A DNA stretch of 64,000 nt from Certhia americana. Its lineage: Eukaryota; Chordata; Aves; Passeriformes; Certhiidae. The notes beneath the pieces were generated by a model. That model was not told the origin of the DNA and ran no database searches. It saw only the letters and a list, made by a program, of their open reading frames with translations. Position numbers and translations under genes: made by a program. The DNA lies in contig CM031878.1 of assembly GCA_018697195.1 (NCBI GenBank), positions 70,727,072 through 70,791,071 on the forward strand, in the 5' to 3' direction. Each line of letters begins with the position of its first letter. Position 1 is the stretch's first letter. Shown in pieces: positions 1 to 14,793 of the stretch.

Positions 1-3000
1 GTGGGTTGTACTTCCCAGCATGAATGCCACAGACCTTGGCAGCAGAAAGCCCTGTCTGGCAAAGGGAGTAATCTAGAAGCAGCAGGGTTAGCCGATACAA
101 AACCTGCCAGCCTCGAGTCACCAGCACAGGAAAGGATTCCACCAGCCCTTCACTTCTTTGCAGGTATTACCATGCCAGCAATGTACCAGTTGTGTACATT
201 GTGACTTCTGTGCCTATCGTACCACCTTTTACTGCCATCACCTTCCCCTGTGGGCAGCACAACCCACAAATCTGCCATTTTGGTTTTTCCAGCATCCCTT
301 TGGGAACTTTGATGCCGGGCATGACCATGCTACTCCAAAGCAGAGATCCTGGAGGAAATTATTGTGTAAACTCTTACAGGCATTGCTGGGAGCAGCATTG
401 TGATACACATACACATTTATAAAAGGAAAGGACAGGCTGCCAATACGCATGCCTGTTTATTCCCATGCTGGCTTGCAGAAGAAGGCAGAGCAGCAGATTT
501 CTCTACATTTGCAAATCTTATATAGCCTGTTTTGTACTATTCACACCTTTTTTTCCCCTGAGTATCTTGGATAGGATTAACAAACAGAGTTTTTCCTTTA
601 AGCTCTGGCGAACTTTACTAGGATACTCAGAAAATGTGACAGAAGTTTTAAACAGTCTTTTTCACTAGTGCTTCACTTGGCACCATAGTTTCTTGTCCTA
701 ACAGAGGAACTGACACTTTGTGGGTGACAGTTCTTGCTCTGTATCACCATGAGAGTGTGTGACATATTAACTTTAAAGCAGCGAAGAGGTTTTATTTGCT
801 GAAAACAGGTCTCTTTAAATATTGACCTCTTTAAACATTAAACATTATGGACAAACATCCCAGAATTGATGATGCAGGGATTGCAAAATAAATTACTGTT
901 TAAACCATGGAATGTGCAGCATGACAGTTCAGTGCAGCTGTCAGGGCCACCTCTGGCTACCCTCTGGAAAGTGCTGTCACCAACTGTGATACGGGTGCTA
1001 ACAGTGTTTTCAGACTTATTCCAGGAAGCATTATTGTCAAATACAGCATGCTGATTAATTGCCTTAATGACTTCAAATCAATCTTTTATTGTCTGCCTTC
1101 TGATTTGAGAAATTATTGCTTTGTGAAAAATAAAGTGATGTTGTTCATTTGGGCACATCAAAAATGAAAGTATGTAACTCAAGACATATAAAACTTCATA
1201 GCTTAATAATTTTTTCTCAAGATAAAAATGTATTGGTCAGTGCTTTGGAAATTCCAATCACTGTGATATTTGCATTGCCTCAGCAAGCTTGCCAAGCTCC
1301 AGTTTCAAGTTTTTTAAGTCAAGCACCTTTCTTGAAGAAGGGAGCACGAATACTAAGCCATTGCCGCCCCCTCTGAGTTTTTCTGCCAGACCTGTTGCCT
1401 TTTCACTACACTTCAAAAATAAGAAACAGCTGTTCTCTGGAAAGCTTCAGAAGGGTGTGAACAATGCTATACACCAGATATGTTTTACTTCACCTCAGAA
1501 ATAATCCTATTGTTACCTGTAATCCAGTAGGAAGATTTTTAACAAAGGAAGAATTTGCAAGACCACACACAGACTGCACTTCCTGCATTCTGGAAAACTA
1601 ATGTCCTTATCTTCAGGACAGAGTGATGAACCATCCTTCTACACTGCATTGTAGGTGAGACTAGAAGCACAACTTTGAAAAAACTTCCCGATTTTTCCCA
1701 CCTACCATGCTGCAGAGGGGTCTCAAAGCATATTATCTGGATTATCTGCAGTTAATTCCGGCCCAGAAGATGTGCCCCTGGACTGCTTCAGCCACCAATG
1801 AGCAACACAATCAACAAGATCAATCTAAAGTAAAACCTACTGAAATTAATGTACTGTGGAATACCCATGAACTGTTTTACTTTATAGACCACTACTACTG
1901 TGTTATCCTACTTGTCAATGCATGCATAGCCCAAACAAACTTCATATATATAATTGATTACCATTCCAGCTGAAGTATCACCTTTGGTAGGTGTTGACTA
2001 ATTCATAAATACACTAATAAATGGGGGGGGGGAAATGCCCCAGAAACCAAAGCCAAACAAAAGAAATGTTCTCTGGTTGAAAACTGAAGTGTAATTTCTG
2101 TCTAATGTGTTCTCTTCTGCTACTTCAAAGCTTCAGAAGGAAATACTGGGCTCCCAGCCACAGGCAGGATTAAAACTCAGATGACTTAGTCACTGTTACT
2201 TCACTGACTTCAGTGGACAAAATAACTACATATCCTAGATAAAGATCTAGGAGAAAATGTGCTTTGCCATAAGCACTGACTGCAAATTCAAAATATAAGT
2301 GTAGGTTTTTAATTGTCTCGATAAGAATATTACACAAGGATAAATAACAAGATTCACTCAGCTATTGTCTGCTCTTCATTCCAAGCCACCAGTTTTACTA
2401 CATTAGAAAGGGCAGGCTGGAATTATCCCTGGTGCCATGAGAAACAACAGATTCATGCAACAAACCTTTACAGAATGTGATCTAAAGACTTACAATTTAG
2501 GCTTCCCTTTGGATGCTAAATATTGCTGTATGTATGTCTCCATCTATCTACATGCATAGATTCTCAGGCAGCATTTGGAAGTTATTTCTGCCTCAGAGTT
2601 TACATCTGTCTCTTCCTGTTTAAGCTAACCTGCATTGATCTGCTTTAAATTAAGACCATGTGTTACACCTCATAATTTTGAGGTTTATGCCAGTCTGCAT
2701 TCCAGTATTCTCCTCAGCAGAAACTTCAGGCTAGTTCCACCTAAATATTCGTGTGTGTCTTAGGTTTCCAGAAGATTGTTATTGCTATGCTGTAAAAGAA
2801 TCTGCTTGGAAGAATCTGGAAAATCTCTTTTGGAAAAGAGATCCTTCCATGCCTCCTGCAGTCACTTAGATGCATTCCACATTCCCCATTTTTCAAAGAC
2901 CCTTGAGTTTCTATCCATCCTTTACAGTGCTGATGGCTTGGCGTGTCAGGGAATTTCTTTCTTTTCCCAGTGATTATAGAATTGAGGACCTTACTAGTAA

Positions 3001-5240
3001 GTGCACCTAGAGGTAGGCAATTGGGCTGCTCTAATATAAATGATGTTGAGTATAAATAAGCTGGAATTTTACCAAGACTAATTAGTTTTAAAATCTAAGT
3101 GGAAGGCTACAGTCAGCTGAGCTGATCTTGACTGACCTACAGATAAAAGACACAGGTTAAATCAGCTGTAAATCTGAGAAATGACTATCCAGAGGAAGCT
3201 GTTGATCTAATTACAGGTAACTGCTGACAAGTTTACAGTTCTATAATAGACAAGTTCTTGCAAAGGGTATTAGCTCGTAGACAAAAGATGCCAGATGATT
3301 TATAAAAAAAACCCCAAATTGTTGTATTCAAGCATGAAGCAGTTTATCCTATTAAAAAAAACCTAAACCAAAACAAATTTTCAACAAAGAACTAGGACAC
3401 AAAGTCTTGGGTTTAATTTTGTTGAAAGAATTTGGACTTCCAGCAGCTTCTGAGCTGACTGAGCAGTGGTGCTGCTTTTGAGTCTGCTAGATATTACGTA
3501 GTTATTAATACAATTTTCCTGACATCACTGGTGAAAGTTAAAATCCAAGACAACTGAGAATAAAAGCAGTAGACAAATTGGCAGCTTTAGCCTATGCGCC
3601 CTTTTATCTAAACAAGTCTGAATATTCAGTTTTGCAAGTGTGATTGTGCAACACAAGATAACTGTTCCACTTCTGCCCAATGCTCTTTAGTTAGTCACTG
3701 CCTGCAATATTTTCTGTGATACCTGTCCTTGACACTGTCCAATACAGATGATTTTAAACTTATGTGTAAGAAAAGTGTATTCTTTGTGTGTGTGAAGCTC
3801 TTGTTTTCCTACTGCCTCTCTTTCTTTGCCTACATCTCTGCTCTCTGCACTTCACATTCAGAAAGTCTTTGCTAACAGCTCCGGTGCAGCCACTCATGGA
3901 GAACAAGCAAAACATCTCAGAAGCTGGGCAGCATTTCACTTGAATAGTTCAAATCATCCCTGAATTTAGTCGGAAATACTCTTGCGTAGCTTAATTGAAC
4001 TAGAACATTACACAAAAAAATATTTTATCTAAGCCTGAATTGCCTAATGCTTTCTGCTGATGCTACCTAAGAGTCATCTTGAGTCTGTCACACCAATAAC
4101 ATTCAGAATTTAAAAAGGAAACAACACAAACTCAAATCCTTATTCTTCCGGGTAAGGAAATCACCCAGCTTTGGGATTTATCTGGCAGAATTTAAAATGT
4201 ATCAAATCTGACTGAAGATATGGAAACTTGCTAATGCTTTTAAAAGGGAGACACACTTGAGGTGAATACAATGATGACAGCAAATGCTTTGTGATTGTGA
4301 ATAAAAAGACAACCAACAAACTGACCCATCTAAGAAATGATTTTCTAAGACACACAGAAGCACGCTGAACTACCTGATGGTCAAATCTCAGAGCACAAGT
4401 TTTCTCCACCTGAGAAAGACCATTCAATTTTTAAGACTTTATGGGCAGCTTTCTAGCTGCCAAAGGTTGTTGAAGCGTTTCAGTTTTGTTTTTCACACAT
4501 TGTCAAAAGATTTTTTGTTTTGGCTTGTGTGCTTTGAAAGGCAGAACAGAAATATTGACAAAGGCACTATTCATGTCAGTATTTGACTGCTGGTTGACAA
4601 CTCTTTTTCTACATGCTGGTGGAAGCTGCTGAATTATAGCTTTGGCTGGAAGGAGCCATCAGTGAAATTGAACACCTCTTTCTCAGTCCCAAATAACTGC
4701 AAATCTGAAGGGTCTTTTGTTGAAAGATTATTGAGTTTCGGAAAGCCAGGCAAGAAAGGAAAATATTTTTTTTCCCAGTCCAACTCTGACCCCTGAACTC
4801 AGGGCAGATATTTCTACAATCCTCATCAGCATGCCATCTAATAATGAGGTTGTTAGTTTCCATTAGGTGTTTTGTTTTCTCCCACATCATTTCAGTGACA
4901 GAAGAACATAGTTAAAAGTACTAGATGTTCCTATGTTTAAAAATTCTATGGCAGAAAAAAAGAAAAGTTAAAGAGATGGACCTTGTTACGTAATGAGATC
5001 TTGTTTTCTATACAAAGAATAAAAACCAGGAAAAAAACCCCAGAGAAAATAGAGAGGTATTTTAGGTTTTACATCTAACAAAAAGCTACTCCACATTTTT
5101 AGACGGTATTTACACATAATTGTCCACTAAAAGAAATGGTGCAGTTTCCATGAAACAGGCACTAGTTCTACCTAAATTAATATTTTGAGCTTTCATTTTT
5201 AAATTTCTCCTTTTAGGAGAAAAGAAAAGCAGATCCTTAA
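1..5240. other. Intergenic, no gene recognised
   Basis: AT-rich unique-looking sequence. All reading frames are short, overlap on both strands and show no protein family that I recognise. A G run near 2023-2032 and short A tracts are the only low-complexity spots. By gene order this is the region between CDO1 and the next human-side neighbours (TMED7, TICAM2), but I saw no exon of either. Confidence 0.6.
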
Positions 5241-5550
5241 GAGAGCTCTGGGGAGGATCTAATCACTGAGTGCAACTCCCTGAAAGGAGGGTGTGCTGAG
5301 GTGGGGGCCTGTATCCACCAGGGTGCCTGCAGTGAGAGGACAAGAGGACATGGCCTGAAGATTCAGTTTAGATATTAGAAAGAATTGCCACTGTTAGGGT
5401 GGTCATGCATTGGAATAGGGTGACCAGGGAAGTGAGTCACCATCCCTGGAGGTGTTCAAGAGGCATCTGAGTGTGGCACTGGGGGATGTGGTTTAGGGGT
5501 CTGGGGCAGTGCTGGGTTGATGTTGGACTGGATGATCTTGATTATTCTAC
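5241..5550 (+). mobile_element. CR1 LINE 3'-end fragment, plus strand
   Basis: The stretch reads like the 3' untranslated part of an avian CR1 element: a 'gagctctggggagg' segment, then 'gatattagaaagaattgcc', 'ggaggtgttcaagaggcatc' and a terminal 'ttggactggatgatcttg'. It is 5' truncated, as most CR1 copies are, and diverged. The exact left edge is uncertain by tens of bases. No coding capacity remains. Confidence 0.85.
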
Positions 5551-8500
5551 AAAAAGACTTACCTGGGTATTGCAGGGTAATCATGCTGGAGTTTTTCCTT
5601 CAAATACATGAAAACAACTTGGCATTGAAATGGGCCAAAATACTTAAACAGTGTTTCTGTTTTAGAGGTGAACTTTTTGAATGTACACTTAGCAAGTGAG
5701 GCAGAGTCAGCCCTAATATTTACCACACAATAATACACCATGCAAAAAGGGTCTATGGCTACATTAGCATTTGAATTGTCTTTCTGGTATGAAACTATTT
5801 ACCTAATTTAATGTTTCTGAATATTCTGACATGTCAAATAAATGTGAATAATTGAATCCATAGAAATAGCAAGATGATTATTTTTCAAAAGAGAGAAAGA
5901 CTGTAAAAAGATGAGGGAAGTAGCCAAAAGACAGTAGTAAGCTACTCATAAATGTATATGTCCAATTCAACATTTTGACAAAAACTGGTGTGACATTTTG
6001 TTCTTTGGGTGCCCAATAGTTTTGCCACGTTCCTCAGTGTGTAAATTCTGAAAGAGGCACACCTTTTTCTCAGGAATTTTCATCTGTTCAGGTGCTCCTT
6101 CATTACTTGACAATGAACAGATCTTCTTACCCTTCATTTAAAGCATTAGAGAGAATACAACTCTGATAGTCTGGTAAGAAAGCCTTACATCAAATCTGTC
6201 CTAATTAAGGAGGTGTTTCCTCACATTTCTTTAGTAAATCTGCTGGTGTCATCAACCTCTCAACAGAGATGCCAATCTTCTCTTCACAACTATCAAGCTT
6301 TAAGTAGTAACTGCTATTTTGTAGTGTTCCACAGGCCTTTATCGTGATCTTTAAACCTACATTTCTCCAATAATTGTTTCGGTTCTTGGAAAAAAATTAA
6401 GAATTACCATTTTCAGATTTCTTATGCACAAAATTTTGGGAGCATAGTGGGAGAAGAAGAGAACTTTGAGTAGAAGACTTAGACAGCAATTTTATCTTCC
6501 AATTTTAAACTCTTTCTTACAAAAATTTAAACCAACTAATCTTATAAAGGAGAACTGTTTTAAATATTTTGGGAGGAAAATCAGGGAATGATCCTGCCAA
6601 ACAAGGAGAACATTGCCTGAAGGTATGCAGCCACCACTTTGGTAGGGTCTGCACTAGTAGTAAGCCAAAAAAGAATTCAACCCTACAAAACTTAAAAAAT
6701 TCAGAAAGAAAATTTCCCCTTGTATAGAAAAGGAAGCCTCTTTGAGCCCTACCTCCTTAAATTATAATGCCTTACAATCCTTGCTTTCTGCTTTACATGC
6801 ACCTAAGTCTTATACATACAAATCTAAATACTTACATATAAGAACTAACATTCTTTCAAATTCAATTTTCTCCACGGTTTTTTGGAATTCAGGTGATTCC
6901 AAAACTTGACTTCGAAGGTTGCTACAGGAAAGGACTATTCTAACATCAGAAGCACATGGCTAAATTCAGTTAAAGAGCCTTAAAAATTCATAGTAAATTG
7001 CACAAAATGTCTCCAGAAACGCATCCCTTTTTATCAGTACAACATGGACTGTGTCACAAGCTTTAGAGTATTTTATACAGCCCTATTCTTTGGTGGTTTC
7101 AGCCCAGCAGTGACTGTGGTCAGGTGAGTAAAGACATCCCAGAACTTCATCCAAACCCTCATAGTCTCTTTTTGCCAGTAAATGTGGTTCCCTTCTTCCT
7201 CATGTCTGTCCCAGTTCTGCTGCTAGAAGTACTTAAAAAGTTATCTAGGTTACCATTCTGGACAGCTATTTTCACCTGCCTTATGGGAGACATAGACACA
7301 CAATGGGCAGGCATAAACCACATCTGGTCTGAACTACTTTGATTTGGGTTTGTGTGTATTTATATTCTGCCATGCACTCTGTTAAATGTTACTTCAAGGA
7401 GCAAAACTTCCGTGGAAAGATACTCTGGTTCTTTGTTCAGGAGCAGTGAGTGGAAGTCCTCAGAACACCACAACCTCTGGTAACTTTGAGCAAATAATTC
7501 TTCTTTCTTTGCCTGGGGTTTTTATATCAGTGACTGTGTAGTAATTCTTTTCCCCTACAACCTTTTCTGGTTTTATCTTCAGACAATTCAAGCTCTCAGT
7601 ACAGGAAATTTCTTGCTGTGCCTTTGACTGAAATCAGAATGGGAAACCTCTGTCTCACCTTCAACTTTCTGTGCACTCTGTTGGAATGACACTAAAATAA
7701 ATGCTAAAAAAATCTGGCCAGCCCTGTTTAGGCCATTCAAACTAACTTACTTTTAGCTGTTTTTGGCTTTTTGGCTCATTGTGCAAAGTGAGAATTTTAA
7801 ATACGTTGTTGTTAAATTAGTTTAACAGTTCCTGTATAAACAGAACTAAGTATCATCTAAACAGCTAAACCACTGTTTCTCACTGAGACTGACTGGGAGG
7901 AATATTTCCAATAAGAACTGATGTAATACTTCTGTTTGTGAAACAGACAGACAGTGTCACCTGTGTCATCCCTAGGCTGCATTGCAAAGGCATAGCTTTG
8001 TGTCAACAAGGTGATGTGACCTGTCCTCATCATTGATGCAAAAGTACTGGCAATCTGGGAGAGCTACAGTTGGCAAAGTTAGCAGTTAGCTCTGTGACTT
8101 TCACGTGGGGTCAGATGGGAACAAACTTGCTTTAGACAAGCAAAGGTAAACAAGTTTCAAGTAGACAAAGTTTTTGACATAACTTCTATTTCCAGAGAAA
8201 AGCAAAGCCTAATACACGTTCTGACCAAAGATCAAGTGCTGAGCCTTGGCTGCATATGCCAAATTTTCATTGTAATCAGCAGGAACTCTGTGTATGTCAA
8301 AGGTCAAAACTGAACCCCAACTTCAGCTCAGATCAATACAATCATGTGATTTCACCAGCTCCACCTAAGGGTAATAAAGTAGAAATCAAGCTATCACATC
8401 AATGACTAATACATTTCATGTTTAAGCAAAGACACAAAACTTTAAATTAATGGCAGTCCAAGAAAATGAATGTAAGTGTAAACCAAATAAATACCTTGAA

Positions 8501-9587
8501 GTACAAAATATAAAACCCTAGACATTTATCAAAATATGAATGTTCTGTGCACAAGAGACTGCACCTGAAGGAATAAGAGCTGTGATAAGAATCCAGACAT
8601 CAAAGCTTCAGAAGGAGAAGAAACTCATGGATGGACTTAAGTCAAACATGTCACCTCAACTGCAGTGTCTAAGTTTTGACTGAGAATTGTACGTTTGCAG
8701 TTGAATCCAAGAAAAAAAGCACAAAAGCCAGTTCTCCAGTCCTTTTTCCACTGGAGGGGGGAGTATTTTCTTTTTTGATGTACCTACTTGAATGGCTTGA
8801 ATTATTTTTGTACCGTCTGTTTCCTCTGCGCCCATCATAACATGAGACTACAATGAGTCTTCTCCTTCCAGAAGGAGAAGTTTTCATTCCATGCTCTGTC
8901 TTGGCTATCACTTAGGAATATGTCTGTATGAGGTGCAGAGTCTGACGTACAGCATGAGTTAAATCCCCAGACACTCTGCTCTTAACAATGAAGGTTATGA
9001 GGTCCAGGGCACTTCTAACTGTTCCAGCAGAAGTAACACAGGACACCTGCTCAAGCTCTGGTCACAGTTGTATACAAGCATCCTTTAAAGGCAGACAGGT
9101 ATGGATTAAATTTAATTTTTTAAATAGTAAATAATTTTAAATACCCATCTCACACATATGATCTGTACACACAGATTCAGATACAGGTCTTGGGAGTTTG
9201 TTTTATATACACACAAATACAGTTGGTTGCATATAACCATCTGTCCTTAACTGGAACATCTCTCACTGTAATTATTTTTATAGTAAAAAAAACCCTCTTT
9301 TGCCAAAGAAATCTTGATCACCCTTTTGGGATGCACTATATGATTTATATTCTTAGAACAGGAAAAAATACCCCTCAGAGGCCTCCCAATTTGTTGTTCT
9401 GTATATATTCAGTTTAGCTAAGTTTATATATTTAGAAAGTAAATAATACTTAGAAAGTAGAAAATTAGTAGAGCCAGGGAAAATGTTAAATAAATCCGCA
9501 GTGTATGCATGTTATGACACAATTTTTAAATTTCTGCCTTCCCACGTGGGTGTGGAGATCAATTATTATAGTATGACTACGTATATA
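5551..9587. other. Intergenic, nothing recognised
   Basis: AT-rich sequence without a coding region, RNA gene or repeat family that I can name. Open frames are at most about 80 codons and have no family resemblance. Confidence 0.55.
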
Positions 9588-10120
9588 TGTGAGAAATGTA
9601 GGCCCAGGGAACTCCCAGGGCCTCAAGCATTCAGGCTCAGAGCTAGAGATGGATATGATGTTCAACCTAAAGCCTTGGAGAAGGCCTGGGGGATTTAGAA
9701 CAGTAAAAGTGAAGCAGCCATTTGCAGTTTATATAGAAATATGTCTTAAGCAAGTATAAATATGCCACATATGAGCAAATAGTTATGTTAAGCAAGATAT
9801 TAGAAAATATTAAAGTTTGGTAATAGAACCTGTTACAGAGTTGTTAAAAGTAAAAGGTACAGAGTTTTTGTAGAATTATATGATTGTATGAAGAGAAGCA
9901 TCGCATCAGAAACATAGCAAATATAGCAATTAAAGATTGTTTATGAATATGCTAGAGAACTTTGTGGAAGTCGTTGATTGGAAAAGAAATTTATAAAAGA
10001 CATTGTAACTAGAATTAAGATGGGTTTCTGGTGTCCTCACCCTTCCATGAGACTGATTTTGCAACAAACCATCCTTTATTCACCACATCAGCTGGCCCTG
10101 TCTCATCTGTATCCCAAACA
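9588..10120 (+). mobile_element. Candidate solo LTR of an avian endogenous retrovirus
   Basis: The segment starts with TGTGAGAAATG and differs in texture from its surroundings: a GC-richer head (about 9600-9690), an AT-rich middle, then a TATA-like 'ttataaaagac' near 9989. This order suits an LTR promoter, and the head resembles passerine LTRs as I remember them. No internal gag or pol sequence flanks it, so it would be a solo LTR. I could not find convincing terminal CA or a matching target-site duplication, so both ends are provisional. It could also be unique sequence. Confidence 0.3.
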
Positions 10121-13100
10121 TATTGTCTATTTTAAACTGTATTATGATTTAAAAGTAGAGACAAGCACTCAAACAATCCAGTCATAGGCTAGCAGCCAAT
10201 TCTAATGGCAAGGTAATGTCTTCCAGCTGCTACTGTGCAATATCCAGCAGAGCTTTTCCTGTTGGCTGCTAGGATTTATGTTACACTTAATCTTGAGGTG
10301 TTCTGGCAGTGCAGGGCCTGCTTCCACTTCTCTACTCCATCATGCTCACAGCAGTGTGATGATGCATCATCAGCATGGCACAGCACATCTGTCAGGGCAT
10401 CCCCGGAAGGTGCTGAGCATTTTGTTTGTACAGACAGCAGATCTGACTCTTGAATTCCTTCTTCTTGCTTCCCTTGGCAATGTAAGGCCTTTAAGATTTT
10501 TAGTCCTATGAACTAAAAGGACTCCCAAGAGAAGGTATTTCATGTTGTGGTGATTTTTCACTCTGAAATGACGATTTCTTTATTACGTCAATATCATCCT
10601 CCTCCAGTGCCCTAATTGCAACCTCAATATCCTATCTATTTGACTTAAAAAAAAGGAATTTGAATTAATGTTAGCAAGTACAAGGTCACTAAGGAAACAG
10701 AATCCTCTCTTGTGCCTCTACATTAGCCTTGGTATAAGCACTACTGACTAGGAGAAAGGCAGGACAGAGAACCCTGTTTTGATACATTTATATGACAGGT
10801 TTAATCCCTGTAAAAAGATATAATTTGAAGATGCTTGGAAGGATTATGGTAGAAGAGTGGTTGAAAAACCTATATATTTTTCATACTGAATGTGCTTCTT
10901 TGCCAACTCATTTAAACATCCCACTGTTTCTTTGTTAGAGCTCCACCACAAGATCAAATTCCCTCTCCTGGCTACATCCCATGATGCCAAGAAAATATCA
11001 TTAAAACAGAAGGGGTGGAAGGTGAGAGGGGAAAGAAAATAGCATAGAAAGTCAGGAAAAAAAGAAGTTAAAACAAGATGGCAAGAGGGTGGGGAGTAAA
11101 GGAGGGAATAAAACCAGATTTTAAGTTGATAGCATATTCCTGAAGCCCCAAGATAATGAAAAATAAGTTACAAACCACATCAAGAGTGCACTCTAAAATG
11201 CCTGTCTTGTTTTTCCTGCTTTTACTCCACTGAGTTATTACTGGTCAGCATCCAGAAAAGAAGACACCCTCTTAACTGGAGAGGACCTTCAAACATAACA
11301 AAAAATACAGCTGCAGTCCAACTGGTGTTCTTCAGTCAGGAGTAATGGTACTTACGGGAGTAAAGCAAAAAGAGGAAAAAATAGTATCTAATCAGAACTG
11401 TACGGGGAAAAAATGTGTCTATGTGGAAAAAGGTAATTAATTTCCAAGTTGAAAACTAACCAGGAAACAGGCTCGACATAGTGGAAAACAGTAAACAAAT
11501 TCCTGTGAGATGAACTAACATTGTGCCCAGAAATGAAAAGTAATCGGAAAGTAAAGAAAACAAGTGGTTTGGAGCCAGAACATAACAAAAACCGTCACGG
11601 AGTCTCAGATCCCAGATAGCCCACACACTTCTGGTGCTAGGCACCTCTTGGAAGAACAGTCTGTCTCCTGTTTGTCTCAGGAGAGTTCACAGGAATTTTT
11701 AAAACACAGCTGTCTCTCCTGAAGGGGCTCTAAGAGATATAAAGAACATTGGTGAATTGGTGCTGCCCTTTCCAAATGCACAATCTCAAAAACTCGCCGT
11801 TACATCACTGGGATCAACAGGGAGAGATCAACACCATTGCATCCAGTTCTACTTCTGTGGGGATCAATAGTTAAATTTTAATATAAAAGCACTTATACAA
11901 ACACCCTTTCTGAACTTCAGAACATTGCCTTACTTTGCAAATTTCCTGTAAATCCCATTTTATTCTCTTTTCTTCAGGGTGGTATTGCCTTTCTTTAAAA
12001 GAATGCCACCTCCATCAAGAAATTTCCTATAAACAAGTGGGCTGCCAGCTTAGACATAAGTTCCGTCTGAGATTTAATCCTATGTGATCATTATCTCCAG
12101 GCAGGAAGATGTTGGACCTGCCTAAAACTTGTCCTTCTTTCTTAATTGTGCTAGCTGATCTAATGACTCCTGTGGTACAAATTAATGTTTTATTTTTTTA
12201 TGGGTCTCTGGAACATAATTCTCATTAATTTATGAATTATAAAAATGAGTTACAAGATCCACCCTATCACAAAGACACCCTCCCCCCATTATGATTGTCT
12301 GTGAGTCAATTACCTTCCTTATGCCTCATCTGGAAATGTGATGCCAGAGGATGAGTCCATGGAGACTACTGACATATCTGAAAGAGCCAGTGGTAACACT
12401 AGAAGTTACCTGAGAAGTCAGTTGGCTTGTGAGATCCTGTACCAACACACAGGTAGCTAGTACAGACTCTGTTCTGTGGGATAAATGCCAACAAAGCTGC
12501 AGCAACCCAAAAGCATTTATGAGCCCAGTGTGTACCCCAGAACCATGGGGTACATTCCAGAGGATGTGATGCAATAGATCTCTATCAATCAGCAAAAGAG
12601 AATTAGTTGAGATATACCCATGATTCATTCAAATGAGATGGCAATATTGGCTCCTGTAACCCATGATGTCCCTACCCTAGCAGGCAAGGGTACTTTGTCA
12701 TGTACTTTGACTCCTAGTAAGAACTTCATGTACTTATTAAACAAAAATAAATCTCTTCTCAGCATTCCCAATGTTTGGTATAAGCTATTTGCATCACAAT
12801 AATATGAGTAGTTGTAACACTGAGAAACCAGCATGGCTTTTAACTGCTAAGTCAATCAATTGCCCTTTCACCAGTCAATCATTTCAGATCTCTTCCAAGG
12901 GTAGAGTCTCAGCAGAGTCCTCAAGGGAATCTTGCATATGGAGATATTATGTGCTTCTAGGAAGCAAAGACTGAGTTGATTGAAGACTTCTATAAAATAC
13001 TTTGAGATCTGATTTGTGTAGGCAGCTCTGGTCTTAGGACCTCATAATTACTGCCAGTAAAACTGCTTGATTCAAGGCCATCATCTTTCCTTCTTTTCTG

Positions 13101-14370
13101 CATGGTCCATGACCCAGGGCCATCCAAATTCTCTTTATTTAAGCATGAGATAATTTCCATGAACCCAGAGTGTGGCATAGTATGTGGGAATACCTGTGTG
13201 CTAACTCAGTTTGCTGTCAGATTTCATTAGTCGCATGAAACTGCTTTCAAGCCACTGTATTTATATAACAACAAGCTCAGGACATCTGTGTAGAGGGTTA
13301 AAGCTACCACTAGTAGTTCCAAATTCTTATGTTGATGAGCATAGATGGTCAAACACCAAAATATTTCTTTCTTCCCATCTTAAATAGGAAGGAGATTTAC
13401 AGTTTAATGGGTTGCTACTTCACTGTTTTTTGAGAGTGACCCTCCTGACACACTTTCCACCTTGCACCAAGAGCAGCTGAAAGTATGAATAGCTCTTCAT
13501 GAACTCTGGTGATTTGTTGCTCTGCATGTATTAAATCTGGTGTTAATTTCAGTGGACCTTAATATGCCAAGCTGCAGTCTGTGGTGGCTCAGAAGCATCT
13601 TCAATCTACGAACAGGCTCCAGCCTTTGAAACATGAATGTTGAGATGGATAGCTGAAGGTAGCAACTGTTTGACCTGTCCATTTCAAACCACTGGTGAAC
13701 CTTGATCCTGATCTCTCCTCATTGAACTGTACAAATGCCTTCACACAGCTAATCCCAGTGAAGCTGCAGTCCATGGCAAAGCCTGAGCTTTGGAATCCCT
13801 CTGGTTTGGGGTACTTTTGGCTTTGACAGAAGTTGTAAATATAAGCTAGTGGCAGTGTGAAAATGCAGTTACTTGCAGTTGCTTCATTATTTTCAAGTGA
13901 CAGTGAGATATCCCTTATAGATAGAAAGCAACACTTGCTTCAGAGAAATGCCTTATAATTAAAGTAAGCATTTTATATTACAGTGACTCCATGATTCACT
14001 CATCTGCTTGGGATCATCTTAACTGGCTGTTCTGCAGTTGAAAATAAAATTTGGTCTAGTTTTGTTTAGAACTAGTTGGTTTCCAAAACCCCACCTTTAT
14101 TTTAGTATGAGTCTATGAAAAGAATTTTCCGTTTGTTTTGTATAATTTTCAACTCTGTGGAAAAGACCTGCACAAGTGTTTGGGAATTTTTTATTATAAG
14201 AGTTGCTTTTATTGAATGTTAAGGTTGTGACTTCAGAGTCAAATACTACAAAATACCTAGCATTATTTCTTTTTGAAGTGGGTTTTCTCTGTAAATGTAC
14301 ATTTGGTATTTCTAGGTCTTATTTTCAAATTTAGTCGTTCAATAGAAGATGCAGGGTAACTAAATGATAC
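10121..14370. other. Intergenic, nothing recognised
   Basis: No recognisable exon, RNA or repeat. Open frames of 60-100 codons occur on both strands, overlap one another and carry no known motif. Confidence 0.55.
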
Positions 14371-14793
14371 ATCATAGCATCATAGAATAGCCTGGGTTGG
14401 AAGGGACCTTAAAGATCATCTTGTTCCAACCCCCCTGCCATGGGCAGGGACACCTCCCACTAGACCAGATTGCTCAAATCCCTGTCCACCTGGCCTTGAA
14501 CACTGACAGAGTCTGGGCATCCAAAGCTTCTCTGGGCAACCTGTGCCAAAGCCTCACCACCACTTGCAGTAAAGAATTTCTTCCTATAATCTAATCTAAA
14601 GTTATTCCCTTTCAGTTTGGAACGATTGTCCTGTTATCACAGTTCTCAGTGAAGTCTTCAGCTTCCCTGTAAGCCCCCTTCCAATACTGGAAGGTTCCTT
14701 TGTGGTCTGCACACAAGCTTCCCTTCTCCAGGCTGAAAAGACCTAGCTTCCTTAGCCTGTCTTCCCAGAGGACATAGTTGCTCCTATAAGAGC
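14371..14793 (-). mobile_element. CR1 LINE 3'-end fragment, minus strand
   Basis: Read on the plus strand it begins with the inverted CR1 terminus 'catagcatcatagaatag', then 'gggttggaagggacctt' and 'aaagatcatcttgttcca'. It continues through the inverted 3' UTR ('cttctccaggctgaaaag') and fades out near 14790. The A/T-rich terminal microsatellite at the left end marks the 3' end of the element, so the copy is inserted in minus orientation and 5' truncated. Confidence 0.92.
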
